Shown here: positions 1-8,348 of the stretch, in pieces
Numbering within the stretch: the stretch's first letter is position 1
Layout: the number at the start of each line of letters is the position of its first letter
DNA from: Andreesenia sp964489735
Lineage (GTDB): Bacteria; Bacillota; Clostridia; Tissierellales; Gottschalkiaceae
Direction: 5' to 3'
Length of the DNA stretch: 28,126 nt
NCBI GenBank assembly: GCA_964489735.1
Contig: CAZBAL010000022.1
Location: 1-28,126, forward strand
The notes under the pieces: model-generated
Seen by the model: only the letters and a program-made list of their open reading frames with translations
The model's database searches: none
What the model was told of the DNA's origin: nothing
Program-made: the position numbers and the translations under genes

Positions 1-971
1 ACATCTCTGTTTGGCATTATAAAACTATAAATACCCTCTTCTGACTTCTCAACTTCTACTTCTCTACTGGTGTCAGATCTACTCAATACCTTTGTACTAA
101 CCTTTGGTACTGACATTCTTGTAGTTCTGAACTCAACTTTTGTTCCAGGTTGTATTACCTGACTGTTTCCAAAAAGTTTAATAGCATTTCCATCACTGTT
201 TTTCATATAAACGCTATCTTCAGTCCTTAGTGTTTCATCTCCATCTAGTAAGTTTACTGCAAAATGTTCTTTAAAAACCACTTTTGCAACATTTGATGGT
301 GATGCATACCCAAAATTGGCGATACTATTATAGTTTGTAGCATCTGCTGGAACTCCACTATATAACCTTGGCGTTCCTGATATAGTAGTATTCTCAGAAA
401 AATCATCATTTGTAGCTGGTACATACGTTGTCATGTCCAGTGCAAGTACAGCATCAACAGGCACACCTGAAGTATAGCTGTATTCCGTCATTCCATTGAT
501 ATAAAGCATATCAGAACGGCCTTCTTTATTTACAAGTTTATAGTATTCACTTGCATACCCAAAGTTATCCATAGCTGTAAAATCAACTACAAGATTTTCC
601 CTGTCCAAACCCTTACCTGTCTTACCTTCAAAATAATTTGCTACATCTTTTATCGGAATTGACTTAGTTACCTTCATCTTGTTAGCTATATCACCAGGTC
701 TGGGTCTCTTCCCACTGAATGCAAACTCTTCATTGCTTACAATGGATAGTTCTTCACCATCTTCGCGATAAGTGTTTTGTTCTTCGTCATAATTCCAAAC
801 TGCTATAGGTTCTGGCTGGCCAACTGTCTGTCCTGATTCAGTCTTAAAAACTATCATAGCCGGAACAGATGGACTTGCAAAAGAAATCTCACTTAGTCCA
901 CTAAAACAGCCTAGTGCTAAAACTGAAGATAAAACAGCAGAAATAATTCTGCTTTTTTTCTTAACACGCAT
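1..971 (-). CDS. Secreted protein, N-terminal part (runs off the left edge)
   Basis: An open frame starts at ATG 969-971 and has no stop to position 1, giving 323 visible residues; the C-terminus lies outside the window. The Shine-Dalgarno GGAGG sits seven bases before the ATG. The N-terminus is a type I signal peptide: basic MRVKKKSR, a hydrophobic stretch to about residue 27, and a likely cut after SFA near residue 32. A Cys in LALGC resembles a lipobox poorly, so I favour a secreted rather than lipidated protein. The mature part has alternating hydrophobic and polar residues typical of beta-rich surface modules. It ends in view with a Y-x-F-x-MP-NRDV motif like the ends of repeat domains in Gram-positive surface proteins. 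I do not recognise the family; a surface role is inference from the signal peptide. Confidence 0.8.
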   Translation of the reverse strand, partial: MRVKKKSRIISAVLSSVLALGCFSGLSEISFASPSVPAMIVFKTESGQTVGQPEPIAVWNYDEEQNTYREDGEELSIVSNEEFAFSGKRPRPGDIANKMKVTKSIPIKDVANYFEGKTGKGLDRENLVVDFTAMDNFGYASEYYKLVNKEGRSDMLYINGMTEYSYTSGVPVDAVLALDMTTYVPATNDDFSENTTISGTPRLYSGVPADATNYNSIANFGYASPSNVAKVVFKEHFAVNLLDGDETLRTEDSVYMKNSDGNAIKLFGNSQVIQPGTKVEFRTTRMSVPKVSTKVLSRSDTSREVEVEKSEEGIYSFIMPNRD

Positions 972-1109
972 TTTTTTACCTCCTTATTTTATTTATATTT
1001 TATCCTGCTTTTGATTAGGCTCAAAACAAACCAAAATTAGGCATAAAATCAAACTCAAAAAACTAGTTTTGAATAAGCATTATACTTTTCTATGCATACC
1101 GCAGTTATA

Positions 1110-1138
1110 ATTATATTGATTATGATTGAATATGTCAA
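1110..1138 (-). promoter_or_regulatory. Consensus sigma-A promoter for the left-edge secreted protein
   Basis: On the minus strand TTGACA (1133-1138) and TATAAT (1110-1115) are separated by exactly 17 bases, a perfect consensus. Transcription should start near 1103, leaving a leader of about 130 bases before the ATG at 971. The leader contains a 6-bp inverted repeat TCAAAA/TTTTGA (1055-1072) of unknown meaning. Confidence 0.85.
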
Positions 1139-1173
1139 GTAACGCATAACCCATTTATTAGTATATCGATATA

Positions 1174-1204
1174 TAAAAAAACCGTCAGATTTCTCCGACG
1201 GTTT
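1174..1204 (-). terminator. Rho-independent terminator after grdD
   Basis: Inverted repeat AAACCGTC (1179-1186) and GACGGTTT (1197-1204) with a 10-base loop, followed on the minus strand by a run of T. It closes the grdC-grdD unit just beyond the grdD stop codon. Confidence 0.88.
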
Positions 1205-1237
1205 CTAAAAATATTTATATTCTATTTTAAGGATATA

Positions 1238-2407
1238 TTATCCTACAAATCCAGCTTTAGTAAGGATTTCTGTAGCTTGATCAACTTTTGATTCGTTTAC
1301 CATAACTATAGGTCCAGTACATCCCATACCGCTCTCTGCATAAACTCCTTCTTTCCAAAGAGCTTCAACAGCATCATCTAGATCCATAATTTCAATTCCT
1401 GAGATTGAACCTGTTACGATTTCTTTCTCTGGCATTTCAACTTTTTCACTAGCTGCTTCTTCTTTTTCTACCTTTGCAGGTTGAAGTGAGCATAGAATAT
1501 CCTGTAAGCCTTTTTTATTAGCTTTGTTGAATTCCTCTTCCGAAACTTTTATTAAGTTCCCTTTCGCAAGCTCTCCACCAAACTGAATAGCATTAGCTAT
1601 TACTGATGAACCTGAAGCTCTAGAAACTATAAGAATTTCGTTTTTGAATCCTTCTCCAACACCAGGACCATATCCAAATCCTGAAGCTTCAATGCTTCCG
1701 CCAGTTGTATATGACGAGAACATTTTCATAAGAATATTTCCTGTTAATGAGTCTGTTACCATAACATCTGGAGTTCCTGTTAAAAGGTCATTACCTCTCA
1801 TTACACATCCTCCATCAGATCTCATTGACTCTGAAAATTCAAATTCATATCCATTATCTTTAAGCTGATTTAATGCTCTTTCTACCTGTCTTGCACCTTC
1901 AACATTTAGAATTCCTAATGTAGGTTTTTCAATACCTATAGATTTAGCTGTGATTATACCGTGAATTGCGTTTCTAACCATAGCTTGAATTCTGTGAGTT
2001 GATGATGTTCCAGTTGTTGTAGCTATAATCATTTCTTTTCCTAATGCAGGTGTTACTACTCTACCTACTGTAGACACCCCGATTGGGAAATTGTAGTGCA
2101 TAGTTACAACACCATCTAATTCTTTATCTGCTAATAAGCTTTCCATAACTTTATGCTGCTCATCTTCATCTTCAGCTACATGATGAACAAGATCTGTTTC
2201 AACACTTGCCGGTCCGATTACTGCAACCTCAATGTTAGGGTTATTAGCTTGTGCTATTTCTGCACCCTTAAGCACATTTTCAACACCGTGCTCACTTCCA
2301 AGAAGTGTAACACCTACTTTTGCTTTTGATCCAAAATTACCTGTTTCAATACCTTCAGCAACATCGTTGAAAATCTTACCTACCATTTGTTTTATATTTT
2401 CTGACAT
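1238..2407 (-). CDS. grdD: Glycine/sarcosine/betaine reductase component C, alpha subunit
   Basis: GrdD with GrdC forms component C, the acetyl-transferring part of the glycine reductase complex. It takes the Se-carboxymethyl/acetyl intermediate from selenoprotein A and releases acetyl phosphate by phosphorolysis. The 389-residue protein has the expected length and resembles the phosphate acyltransferase PlsX fold over its first ~300 residues. An acidic, alanine-rich linker follows (about 311-335), then a C-terminal segment with Cys363 in GMGCTGP. That position corresponds to the functionally important C-terminal cysteine reported near 359 in the Eubacterium acidaminophilum protein. The gene lies 11 bases after grdC, so the two are surely co-transcribed, and is followed by a clear terminator. 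Component C is shared by glycine, sarcosine and betaine reductases, so this gene does not reveal substrate specificity. Confidence 0.95.
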   Translation of the reverse strand: MSENIKQMVGKIFNDVAEGIETGNFGSKAKVGVTLLGSEHGVENVLKGAEIAQANNPNIEVAVIGPASVETDLVHHVAEDEDEQHKVMESLLADKELDGVVTMHYNFPIGVSTVGRVVTPALGKEMIIATTTGTSSTHRIQAMVRNAIHGIITAKSIGIEKPTLGILNVEGARQVERALNQLKDNGYEFEFSESMRSDGGCVMRGNDLLTGTPDVMVTDSLTGNILMKMFSSYTTGGSIEASGFGYGPGVGEGFKNEILIVSRASGSSVIANAIQFGGELAKGNLIKVSEEEFNKANKKGLQDILCSLQPAKVEKEEAASEKVEMPEKEIVTGSISGIEIMDLDDAVEALWKEGVYAESGMGCTGPIVMVNESKVDQATEILTKAGFVG

Positions 2408-2418
2408 TTATATCACCT

Positions 2419-3963
2419 CTAATTTCCTAATAGATGTGATGCAAAATCTCTCATTGCTTCTGCAACTAATGATTTAACTTCTTCTTCTGAAACTCCTGTT
2501 GCTCCTGCATCTACTTTTCCATCGTTTTTCTCTACAACTATAGATACTCCGTCAAATAGATTAGTCATACGTCCAAGGAATAATGATCCTTTACCAACGA
2601 ACATAGCTCTGTTTACTTCTCCGTTTAGCATTGCTTCTCTAGCAAATGCAAGGTAAGGTACTCCTGAAGGAATATGTCCTTGAGTTGGAGCCCAACCAAC
2701 CATACCATGCTTCTCTCCAAATGTAGCAACGTCTGCTCTTTCCATTTCTTTTCTCTTAACTCCAAGAGCCGCTATCATTTTGTAGTTAGCTGCTGGAACA
2801 TCTCCTGCTCCTGCTGGTTTAGTTATATCTGGGTTCTGCATTTCAACTGAGTATTTGTCGATATCTACTATTTTAAGTCCACCTTTGTCAAGTGGCTCTG
2901 TTACTAATGAAGTGATAACTGCTTGAGGTGAAGAACCAGTTCCAACTGTGTGTCTTCCAACAAGATCAGATCTTAGTACTGGGTTAACACCGTCGTTTTC
3001 ACCTATAAGTGCTGCGAATCCTCCAACAACATCTTCTAGTATTGGAAGTTCTTTTTTAACGTGGTCTTTACCGTTCATTCCAAGTTTCGCAGTTGATCCA
3101 CCTGCAACTATCGCAACATTTGAGAAAGTTCCTGACTTTACAAATGCAGCTGCTTCAATAAGAGCATGAGTTGGAGCTGCACAGAAACCTCTTGTATCTG
3201 AACCTGTAGCGTTTACACATCCACATAGCTCAGCAATAGCTTTAGCGAAGTTTCCTCCACCTCTTTGGTTGATATCTCCACAAGCCTCTTCCGAACACTC
3301 TATTACGTATTCAATTTCAGTTGGATCAATATCATTTTTAGCGATAAGGTTAAGAAGTGAAAGAACTCCTGAAGCCTTAACAACTAAGTTTTCAAACATT
3401 ACATGCGCAGTAAGGTTAGGGTCAATCTCATGTGCTCTTTTTACACATCCAACTAACTTACCTTCGTGGTATATAGCTTCTGCTGCATGGTCATTAACTT
3501 GTGCTTCTATAGAAGCTACATCTGTTCCGTCTTTGACTTTAGAAACTAGGTCATCACCTATCAGTGGATGAGCTTCTAGTTTTTCTTTAACAGATTTTGC
3601 AAAAGACTCTTCTAGCATTACAAGGTCAAAAGCATCTGAAATTTGTATAAGACCAATGAACTCGTCTTCTGGCATTAGTTCTCCATATTTTCCAAATCTA
3701 TCTGCATTTTCTACCTTTTTATCATGCCATGGCTGCTCATAGTTAGAACCAAGCTCATCCGGAGTAAGGTTCCCTATATAAGTTTGGTTTGGTGGATATG
3801 CTAAAACATCTTCGTAAGAACGAATATGATTTGGAAGTTGTTTTAGATATTCTGATTCAGGATTAAGAATCATTTCATTTGTTTGTGTTGTTCCATTATG
3901 AATTATCATGTCTGGTGTGTGTGCCAGTATGTAAGCGGCACCTTTAATAACTGAGTAAGACAT
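2419..3963 (-). CDS. grdC: Glycine/sarcosine/betaine reductase component C, beta subunit
   Basis: The 514-residue protein is the partner of GrdD in component C. It resembles ketoacyl-ACP synthase III (FabH-like thiolase fold): the central part holds a glycine-rich segment (RGGGNF, about 234-239) and Cys261 in GFCAAP, placed like the active-site cysteine of that family. The fold likely holds the acetyl thioester before release as acetyl phosphate. The ATG has a strong GGAGGTGAAG Shine-Dalgarno. Upstream, the grdB terminator and a promoter with an extended -10 (4024-4032) suggest that grdC-grdD can be made independently of grdXEAB. Identification is secure from sequence, length and gene order; the catalytic role of Cys261 is inferred from the fold. 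Confidence 0.95.
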   Translation of the reverse strand: MSYSVIKGAAYILAHTPDMIIHNGTTQTNEMILNPESEYLKQLPNHIRSYEDVLAYPPNQTYIGNLTPDELGSNYEQPWHDKKVENADRFGKYGELMPEDEFIGLIQISDAFDLVMLEESFAKSVKEKLEAHPLIGDDLVSKVKDGTDVASIEAQVNDHAAEAIYHEGKLVGCVKRAHEIDPNLTAHVMFENLVVKASGVLSLLNLIAKNDIDPTEIEYVIECSEEACGDINQRGGGNFAKAIAELCGCVNATGSDTRGFCAAPTHALIEAAAFVKSGTFSNVAIVAGGSTAKLGMNGKDHVKKELPILEDVVGGFAALIGENDGVNPVLRSDLVGRHTVGTGSSPQAVITSLVTEPLDKGGLKIVDIDKYSVEMQNPDITKPAGAGDVPAANYKMIAALGVKRKEMERADVATFGEKHGMVGWAPTQGHIPSGVPYLAFAREAMLNGEVNRAMFVGKGSLFLGRMTNLFDGVSIVVEKNDGKVDAGATGVSEEEVKSLVAEAMRDFASHLLGN

Positions 3964-4023
3964 AAAAACTTCACCTCCGAAAATATTTCAATACAATGTC
4001 TTATAATTAACACTCTCATCTTG

Positions 4024-4032
4024 ATTATAGCA
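4024..4032 (-). promoter_or_regulatory. Extended -10 promoter for grdC-grdD
   Basis: The minus strand reads TGC-TATAAT here, a full extended -10 element, with no good -35 at 17 bases. Transcription would start near 4017, about 54 bases before the grdC ATG. It lies downstream of the grdB terminator, which is the main reason to believe it. Confidence 0.55.
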
Positions 4033-4135
4033 TATATCTATATGTTTCTGCTAATTTATAGCATTAAAGTGTTAAAAAAGTGCTAAAAATTTATTATTTG
4101 TGAAGATATAGCTAAATTTTTAACAATAATTCTCT

Positions 4136-4169
4136 TTAAAAAAGAGATGGTTATAAATAACCACCTCTT
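4136..4169 (-). terminator. Terminator between grdB and grdC
   Basis: A 13-bp stem (4142-4154 with 4157-4169, one G-U pair) with a very tight loop is followed on the minus strand by six T. It starts 14 bases beyond the grdB stop codon. As GrdC and GrdD are needed with GrdB, it may be leaky and set stoichiometry. Confidence 0.85.
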
Positions 4170-4183
4170 CATATCATCCGATA

Positions 4184-5494
4184 TTATTGATCGAATACTG
4201 TTTGATCGTCTACTTCAGTAGTTAAAGCCTTAAGAGCTTTTTCTACAATTCCTCTTCTTAAAGCAACCTCTTCTGGTCTGCTTAAGCTTGGATTTCCAAG
4301 TGGGTGAGGTATAGCGATTGCTGGAACTATTCTGTTAGCACCAACTGTTAGTGATATCGGTACAACTGTACAGATATGAACTACAGGTAGTCCAGTTTTT
4401 TCTATTTCTTTTACCATTGTTGCCCCGCAACGTGTACAAGTACCTCACGTAGAAGTCAGTATAACTGCATCCACGTCATGCTCTAAAAGATCTTTAGCAA
4501 TTTCTGCTGCAAATGCTTTAGAGTTTGCAACTGAAGTACCGTTACCAGTTGTTGAGTAGAAGTAATTGTGAAGTGAACCGATTTCTCCGTTCTTCTCCAT
4601 TTCTCTTAATACGTCTACTGGGATAACTCTGTCTGGATCATCATCTGCATACACAGGGTCGTGACCACCGTGTGCTGTTTCGTGAGTGTCTCCAGTTAAA
4701 TCATCAAGTCCTGTTATGTCGTACTTACCGTACTTAGAAGCTGATGATGATTCTATACGATCAGGGTTCCCTTTAGGTACAATCCCTCCTGATGTAACTA
4801 TAGCAATTTTAGCTTTAGTTATATCAACGATTGCCTTACCTGGATCAACTCTGTCGAAATCAGGCATAGGGAATTCTGTAACAAATTCTTCACCTTTAAG
4901 TTTGCTGATAAGCATATCAACAGCTCTTTCAGAACCTCTCTTATCTGCAAATATGTTCTTTCTAATTCCTCTTGGAATGTATCCTTCATCTGAAGGGCCT
5001 CCAATAGCTTCTCCTTTTGCAATCTTAAGACCTAGAGCAGCCATTGATTTAACAGCACCTCTCATTCCTGCAGCACTGTTTTTTGTAGAAACCATGTATA
5101 CATCCTTCTTGAACATATCCGCTCCAGGGTTTTCTACATACATTCCAGTAAGCGCTGGTATTCCTAGCTCCTCTTGAACTGCTGCTGCGATAGTACCACA
5201 AGCAACACCATATCTTCCCGCGTTAAATGCTGGACCAGCTATGAATAAATCTGGTTCATATTTTTTAACCATGTCTAGAATTTGAGCTTTAGCTCCTTCT
5301 AGGTGCTCGTTGAAATATGTGTCTCCACAGATTATTGTAGCAACTATTTCAGCTTCGTCTTTGAAGTTTTGTTTGAACGCTAAACCTGGTCCTACAACTT
5401 CTTCTCTAACTTCTGGTTTGTAATCAGCCATTTCTTCTCCACCTATTCCAGCGAAGAACTGGTTGATATAATGAACAACTTTTATTTTACTCAT
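4184..5494 (-). CDS. grdB: Glycine reductase component B, gamma subunit (selenoprotein)
   Basis: GrdB is the selenocysteine-containing substrate-binding subunit of component B. With GrdE it binds glycine and passes the carboxymethyl group to the selenol of GrdA. A stop-to-stop reading splits it at TGA 4445-4447, but the same frame continues for 86 codons with a good match to the family. Read with Sec at that UGA it is 436 residues with Sec350 in the motif U-GT-C-TR-C, the diagnostic UxxCxxC of this family. The ATG has a strong AGGAGGGG Shine-Dalgarno. It follows grdA by 57 bases and ends just before a terminator. Position beside grdE and grdA favours the glycine-specific form over the sarcosine (GrdF) and betaine (GrdH) paralogues; this is an inference from context. 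Confidence 0.96.
4419..4447 (-). promoter_or_regulatory. Sec UGA codon of grdB with candidate SECIS hairpin
   Basis: TGA (4445-4447) is followed 13 bases later by a GTTGC/GCAAC stem (4427-4431 with 4419-4423) with a G-only loop. Bacterial SECIS elements lie inside the coding sequence right after the UGA, with G and U in the apical loop. Position fits, but the stem is only 5 bp and the loop has no U. This is a candidate; clostridial SECIS elements are known to diverge from the E. coli form. Confidence 0.5.
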
Positions 5495-5551
5495 AATGCC
5501 CCTCCTTTCATCCTCATCGTTAATTTATTTCAATACCGTAATTTTTGTTAA

Positions 5552-6016
5552 TTATGCTTCCATTTCTCTTACTTCGTGCATAGCTTCGATTATTTCGTCA
5601 ACATCAAGAACCATTTCCATCATACCGATTTGGTCATCATAGATATCTTCATCTACAACGTCTTTGAATTCTGGCTCAACTGCATGGTAAACTTCGAGTC
5701 CTAACTGAACTCCTGTTAATGGACCTGCAAACGTTGGGTCTCCTAATCTAACTGTTTCTGCAGCAAGTGCAGCTGATTCAGCTTCTGCTGCTCCAACTAC
5801 AACAACTATGTTTTCTGCTCCATGTTTGTCAGTTAAATCTTTTACCCTTTGTTGGTTTTCTAAGTCCATTGATCCTGCAGCCGTTCAGACAAAACACTCA
5901 GTTGATGAGAACACAACTTCTGTGTCTAATGGCTTAAGGCATTCTTCGATAGCTGGTCCTGGTATACCGTCTCTATCGCCTATTACTATAACTTTTTTTC
6001 CTGAAAATAAGCTCAT
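5552..6016 (-). CDS. grdA: Glycine reductase component A (selenoprotein A)
   Basis: GrdA is the small selenoprotein that carries the carboxymethyl group as a selenoether from component B to component C and is re-reduced by thioredoxin. The gene runs from ATG 6014-6016 through an in-frame TGA at 5885-5887 to the stop at 5552, giving 154 residues with Sec44 in C-F-V-U, the redox motif of the family, followed by TAAGSMDLE. Ignoring the UGA leaves a false 105-residue gene starting at Met50. I chose the MSLFSG start because it matches family N-termini and has AGAAGGGA 11 bases upstream; an in-frame ATG four codons earlier overlaps that site. No clear hairpin follows the UGA, so its SECIS is not obvious. 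It sits between grdE and grdB. Confidence 0.96.
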
Positions 6017-6119
6017 CGTAATTAACATCCCTTCTGTATTATATTTATTATTTAAAAATCTATCATCAAACTACCTTTTGTTATCATTTATCTATTTTAA
6101 ACTTCCAGTAAATACCTGA

Positions 6120-7406
6120 TTAGTATCCTCTAGCAGTCATTTTGTTGAATCCTAGCTCGTTAGTAGCTCCTGTTATAGCTTGAAGCTCAACAGTTATTGT
6201 ACCATCTTCTGCTAATGATCCATCAAATCCACCAGCTATTTTGTCAACTGGCTCAAGGTATCCTATAACTTTATCAAGTTTAGGAAGTACTATTACTTCG
6301 TTAGCGTTTCCTCCTGTAACAACTGCGTCTGCAGCTGGATCAGCATCTGCTAGTGATTGAGATGCACCATCTCTACCTGCGTACTCGTCAGTTACGATTA
6401 CAGTTTTAACACCTTTTGCTTCGATTTTCTTACAGTTCATTATAAGGTCAGTATCTGGGTTACCAAATCCTTCCTGAGAAATTATAACTCCATCTACTCC
6501 TAGGTATTCAGCTAATTGAGCTGACCAGTTAGATGATCTCTCTTTGTCTGCAAGATATACGTTTTCGTTAGTTATTATCATTCCAACGAAGTTGAATTCT
6601 TTACCATGTTTTTCAAACATGTCATGAATTACAGGGTTATTTAAGTGATGATATGTTGTGTTTTTGTCACATGCAGAAACACAGTTACCACTTATAATAG
6701 CTCCATCCATCACCTCAGTTGGTGATATTAATGTAGATAGAGTTTGCTTTGCATCTACTCCGTATACATAAGTATCGTGCATAAGCCCCTGGCTTTGAAG
6801 CATTTGAACATAAGCAACCTTTGGTAGGTCAGGATATTGCTCTACAGCTTTTAGTAGAGGTAATGTTTCATAAACCTTAACTTCGTCAGGTTCAACATCT
6901 CTTCCTGCTTCTCCTAGATATACTGCTGCTTTTAATCCTGCCATTCTTAACGCCTTTTCATGAGCATGCGGCTCAAGCCCTTCTGAAGGCTCTATTATTA
7001 ATACTACGTTGTTAAGTTGTGAGAAAGGAGTGTAATCAGCTCCTGGTCCTGTCATATCAATTATACCTTCCTGGAATGCAACCACTTTACCAGTAGTCAC
7101 TACAGCAGATCCTTTTAGAACATTAGTCTTTCCGTATCCAACTGTGTCTACTTTTGATACAACCCCTGGGAATAATCCGCCTTTACCTTCAACTTTAACT
7201 CTTGGCTCAATAACATCCTTAACCGGAGTAATTCTTACGCTTTCTCCTGGTCTAGCAAGCTCAACATCAACACTAGCTATATGCTCATCATCTGATACTG
7301 TAGCAATAAGCTCTTCTTTGTTAACGTAAAGAACATTATTTTCCACCTTTGTTTCACTACCAAATTGAACGTCTTTAATTAAGATATTTCCTAATTCCAA
7401 ACGCAT
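6120..7406 (-). CDS. grdE: Glycine reductase component B, alpha/beta proprotein
   Basis: GrdE is a proprotein of component B that is cleaved autocatalytically into two subunits; the new N-terminal residue supplies the carbonyl group thought to bind the glycine amino group. The 428-residue protein shows the processing site SG-N241-C242-VSAC at exactly the residue numbers described for Eubacterium acidaminophilum (cleavage before Cys242). The N-terminal half (1-241) becomes one subunit and the C-terminal half (242-428) the other. The ATG has GGAGGTGAGC upstream. It is preceded by grdX (137 bases) and followed by grdA (103 bases), the gene order typical of clostridial glycine reductase clusters. 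The glycine rather than sarcosine or betaine specificity is inferred from this order. Confidence 0.95.
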   Translation of the reverse strand: MRLELGNILIKDVQFGSETKVENNVLYVNKEELIATVSDDEHIASVDVELARPGESVRITPVKDVIEPRVKVEGKGGLFPGVVSKVDTVGYGKTNVLKGSAVVTTGKVVAFQEGIIDMTGPGADYTPFSQLNNVVLIIEPSEGLEPHAHEKALRMAGLKAAVYLGEAGRDVEPDEVKVYETLPLLKAVEQYPDLPKVAYVQMLQSQGLMHDTYVYGVDAKQTLSTLISPTEVMDGAIISGNCVSACDKNTTYHHLNNPVIHDMFEKHGKEFNFVGMIITNENVYLADKERSSNWSAQLAEYLGVDGVIISQEGFGNPDTDLIMNCKKIEAKGVKTVIVTDEYAGRDGASQSLADADPAADAVVTGGNANEVIVLPKLDKVIGYLEPVDKIAGGFDGSLAEDGTITVELQAITGATNELGFNKMTARGY

Positions 7407-7543
7407 ATGCTCACCTCCCGATTATTTTATATTTAAAACCGAAATATCATCTATTTAATACTTCAGTTTTTAAGCTAATTAAATTAATACTGCTTTTTGA
7501 GTCTCATTAAAGTTTGTTAATAAAATAACACACTTTACCGCTT

Positions 7544-7924
7544 TTAAAATCCAGAAATCTGAATAGCATTATCGATTAAAGACAAGTCAACTGTTTGGAA
7601 ATCTTTCTTTTGAACTTCATCCCAATTCGGAGTTGGTCTATCTTTTAAAAACTTTTCAGTTGTCTGAATACTCGACTCAATGATTTGTAAGGAATCCATA
7701 TCCAGCTCTTCAGCTGAATCTGAAATTAGTACACTCTTATAAGGTGTTTCATTGGGTTTTATACTTCCCGACAGCGGGTGTGTATACACTTTAAAGCCCA
7801 CGTGTACCATATCCCTTATTTTTAATAATACCCCTAAATAGTCAGTTGATAACAGATCAACATTATATTTTTCAGAGTATTTAGAGTGAACTTCAGGATT
7901 ATTAGTAATTATTCTAATTCCCAT
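7544..7924 (-). CDS. grdX: GrdX family protein
   Basis: A 126-residue soluble protein with no signal peptide, membrane segment or cysteine. It starts with GIRIITNNP, a short Rossmann-like beta strand and turn common to GrdX proteins, the small proteins encoded at the head of glycine reductase clusters. Their biochemical role is not established. The ATG follows AGAAGGAG at good spacing. Here grdX is the first gene of the cluster: a strong promoter lies 80-110 bases upstream and the trxB/trxA genes that precede grd genes in some relatives are absent. Assignment rests on size, position and recalled family resemblance, so it is slightly less secure than that of the catalytic subunits. Confidence 0.82.
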   Translation of the reverse strand: MGIRIITNNPEVHSKYSEKYNVDLLSTDYLGVLLKIRDMVHVGFKVYTHPLSGSIKPNETPYKSVLISDSAEELDMDSLQIIESSIQTTEKFLKDRPTPNWDEVQKKDFQTVDLSLIDNAIQISGF

Positions 7925-8005
7925 AGTAATCTCCTTCTCTAAAGAAACTCTTTTTTAACAAAGTCTATATAAAAACAATTTGTTATAAGTTTTCTCTATA
8001 AGCAC

Positions 8006-8034
8006 ATTATAGTATATAAAAACATTATAAACAA
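8006..8034 (-). promoter_or_regulatory. Main promoter of the grdXEAB cluster
   Basis: Minus strand TTGTTT (8029-8034), 17 bases, TATAAT (8006-8011). Transcription would begin near 7999, giving a leader of about 75 bases before grdX. I see no glycine riboswitch in the leader or upstream. The rest of 7925-8348 holds only this promoter, the terminator at 8174-8215 and AT-rich sequence. Confidence 0.75.
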
Positions 8035-8173
8035 GGGTATATTAATAATTTTTGCATATATTTCATTATTTTTTTTAGTACATTCAATTATTCACTCTTA
8101 TCAGTTGTAAAATCGGCTAATCAAGCCAAATATTATATATGTTTACAGTTAATACCTTACATACTGCCACAAT

Positions 8174-8215
8174 AAAAAATGAGAATCCAAATTTTTCAAT
8201 TTAAGATTCTCATTT
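8174..8215 (-). terminator. Terminator of the Na+/phosphate symporter-like gene
   Basis: An 11-bp perfect stem AAATGAGAATC (8177-8187) and GATTCTCATTT (8205-8215), extended by an inner AAATT/AATTT stem, with a T run on the minus strand. It lies about 130 bases past the stop codon of the upstream gene and insulates the grd promoter. Confidence 0.87.
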
Positions 8216-8348
8216 CACAATTCATGATTATATACAATACACTCTTAATTTATTATGCATTTATTGTATTAATAATATTTTTCTTTTTTATGGTCTTCTC
8301 TGTTAATAAAAACAAATCACATATTTTGCAAACTTATTAAAGCAAAAT

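Noticed and set aside
4686..5177. 163-residue open frame on the plus strand inside grdB
   Set aside because: Exactly antisense to the conserved selenoprotein gene, with no ribosome-binding site and a Ser/Pro/Ile-rich product typical of a reversed reading.
5552..5869. Short 105-residue gene starting at Met50 of grdA
   Set aside because: It is the part of GrdA after the selenocysteine UGA; the conserved N-terminus and C-F-V-U motif lie upstream in the same frame.
7925..8170. Glycine riboswitch upstream of the grd cluster
   Set aside because: I looked for the conserved glycine aptamer core and long pairings in the leader and found only AT-rich sequence and a promoter.
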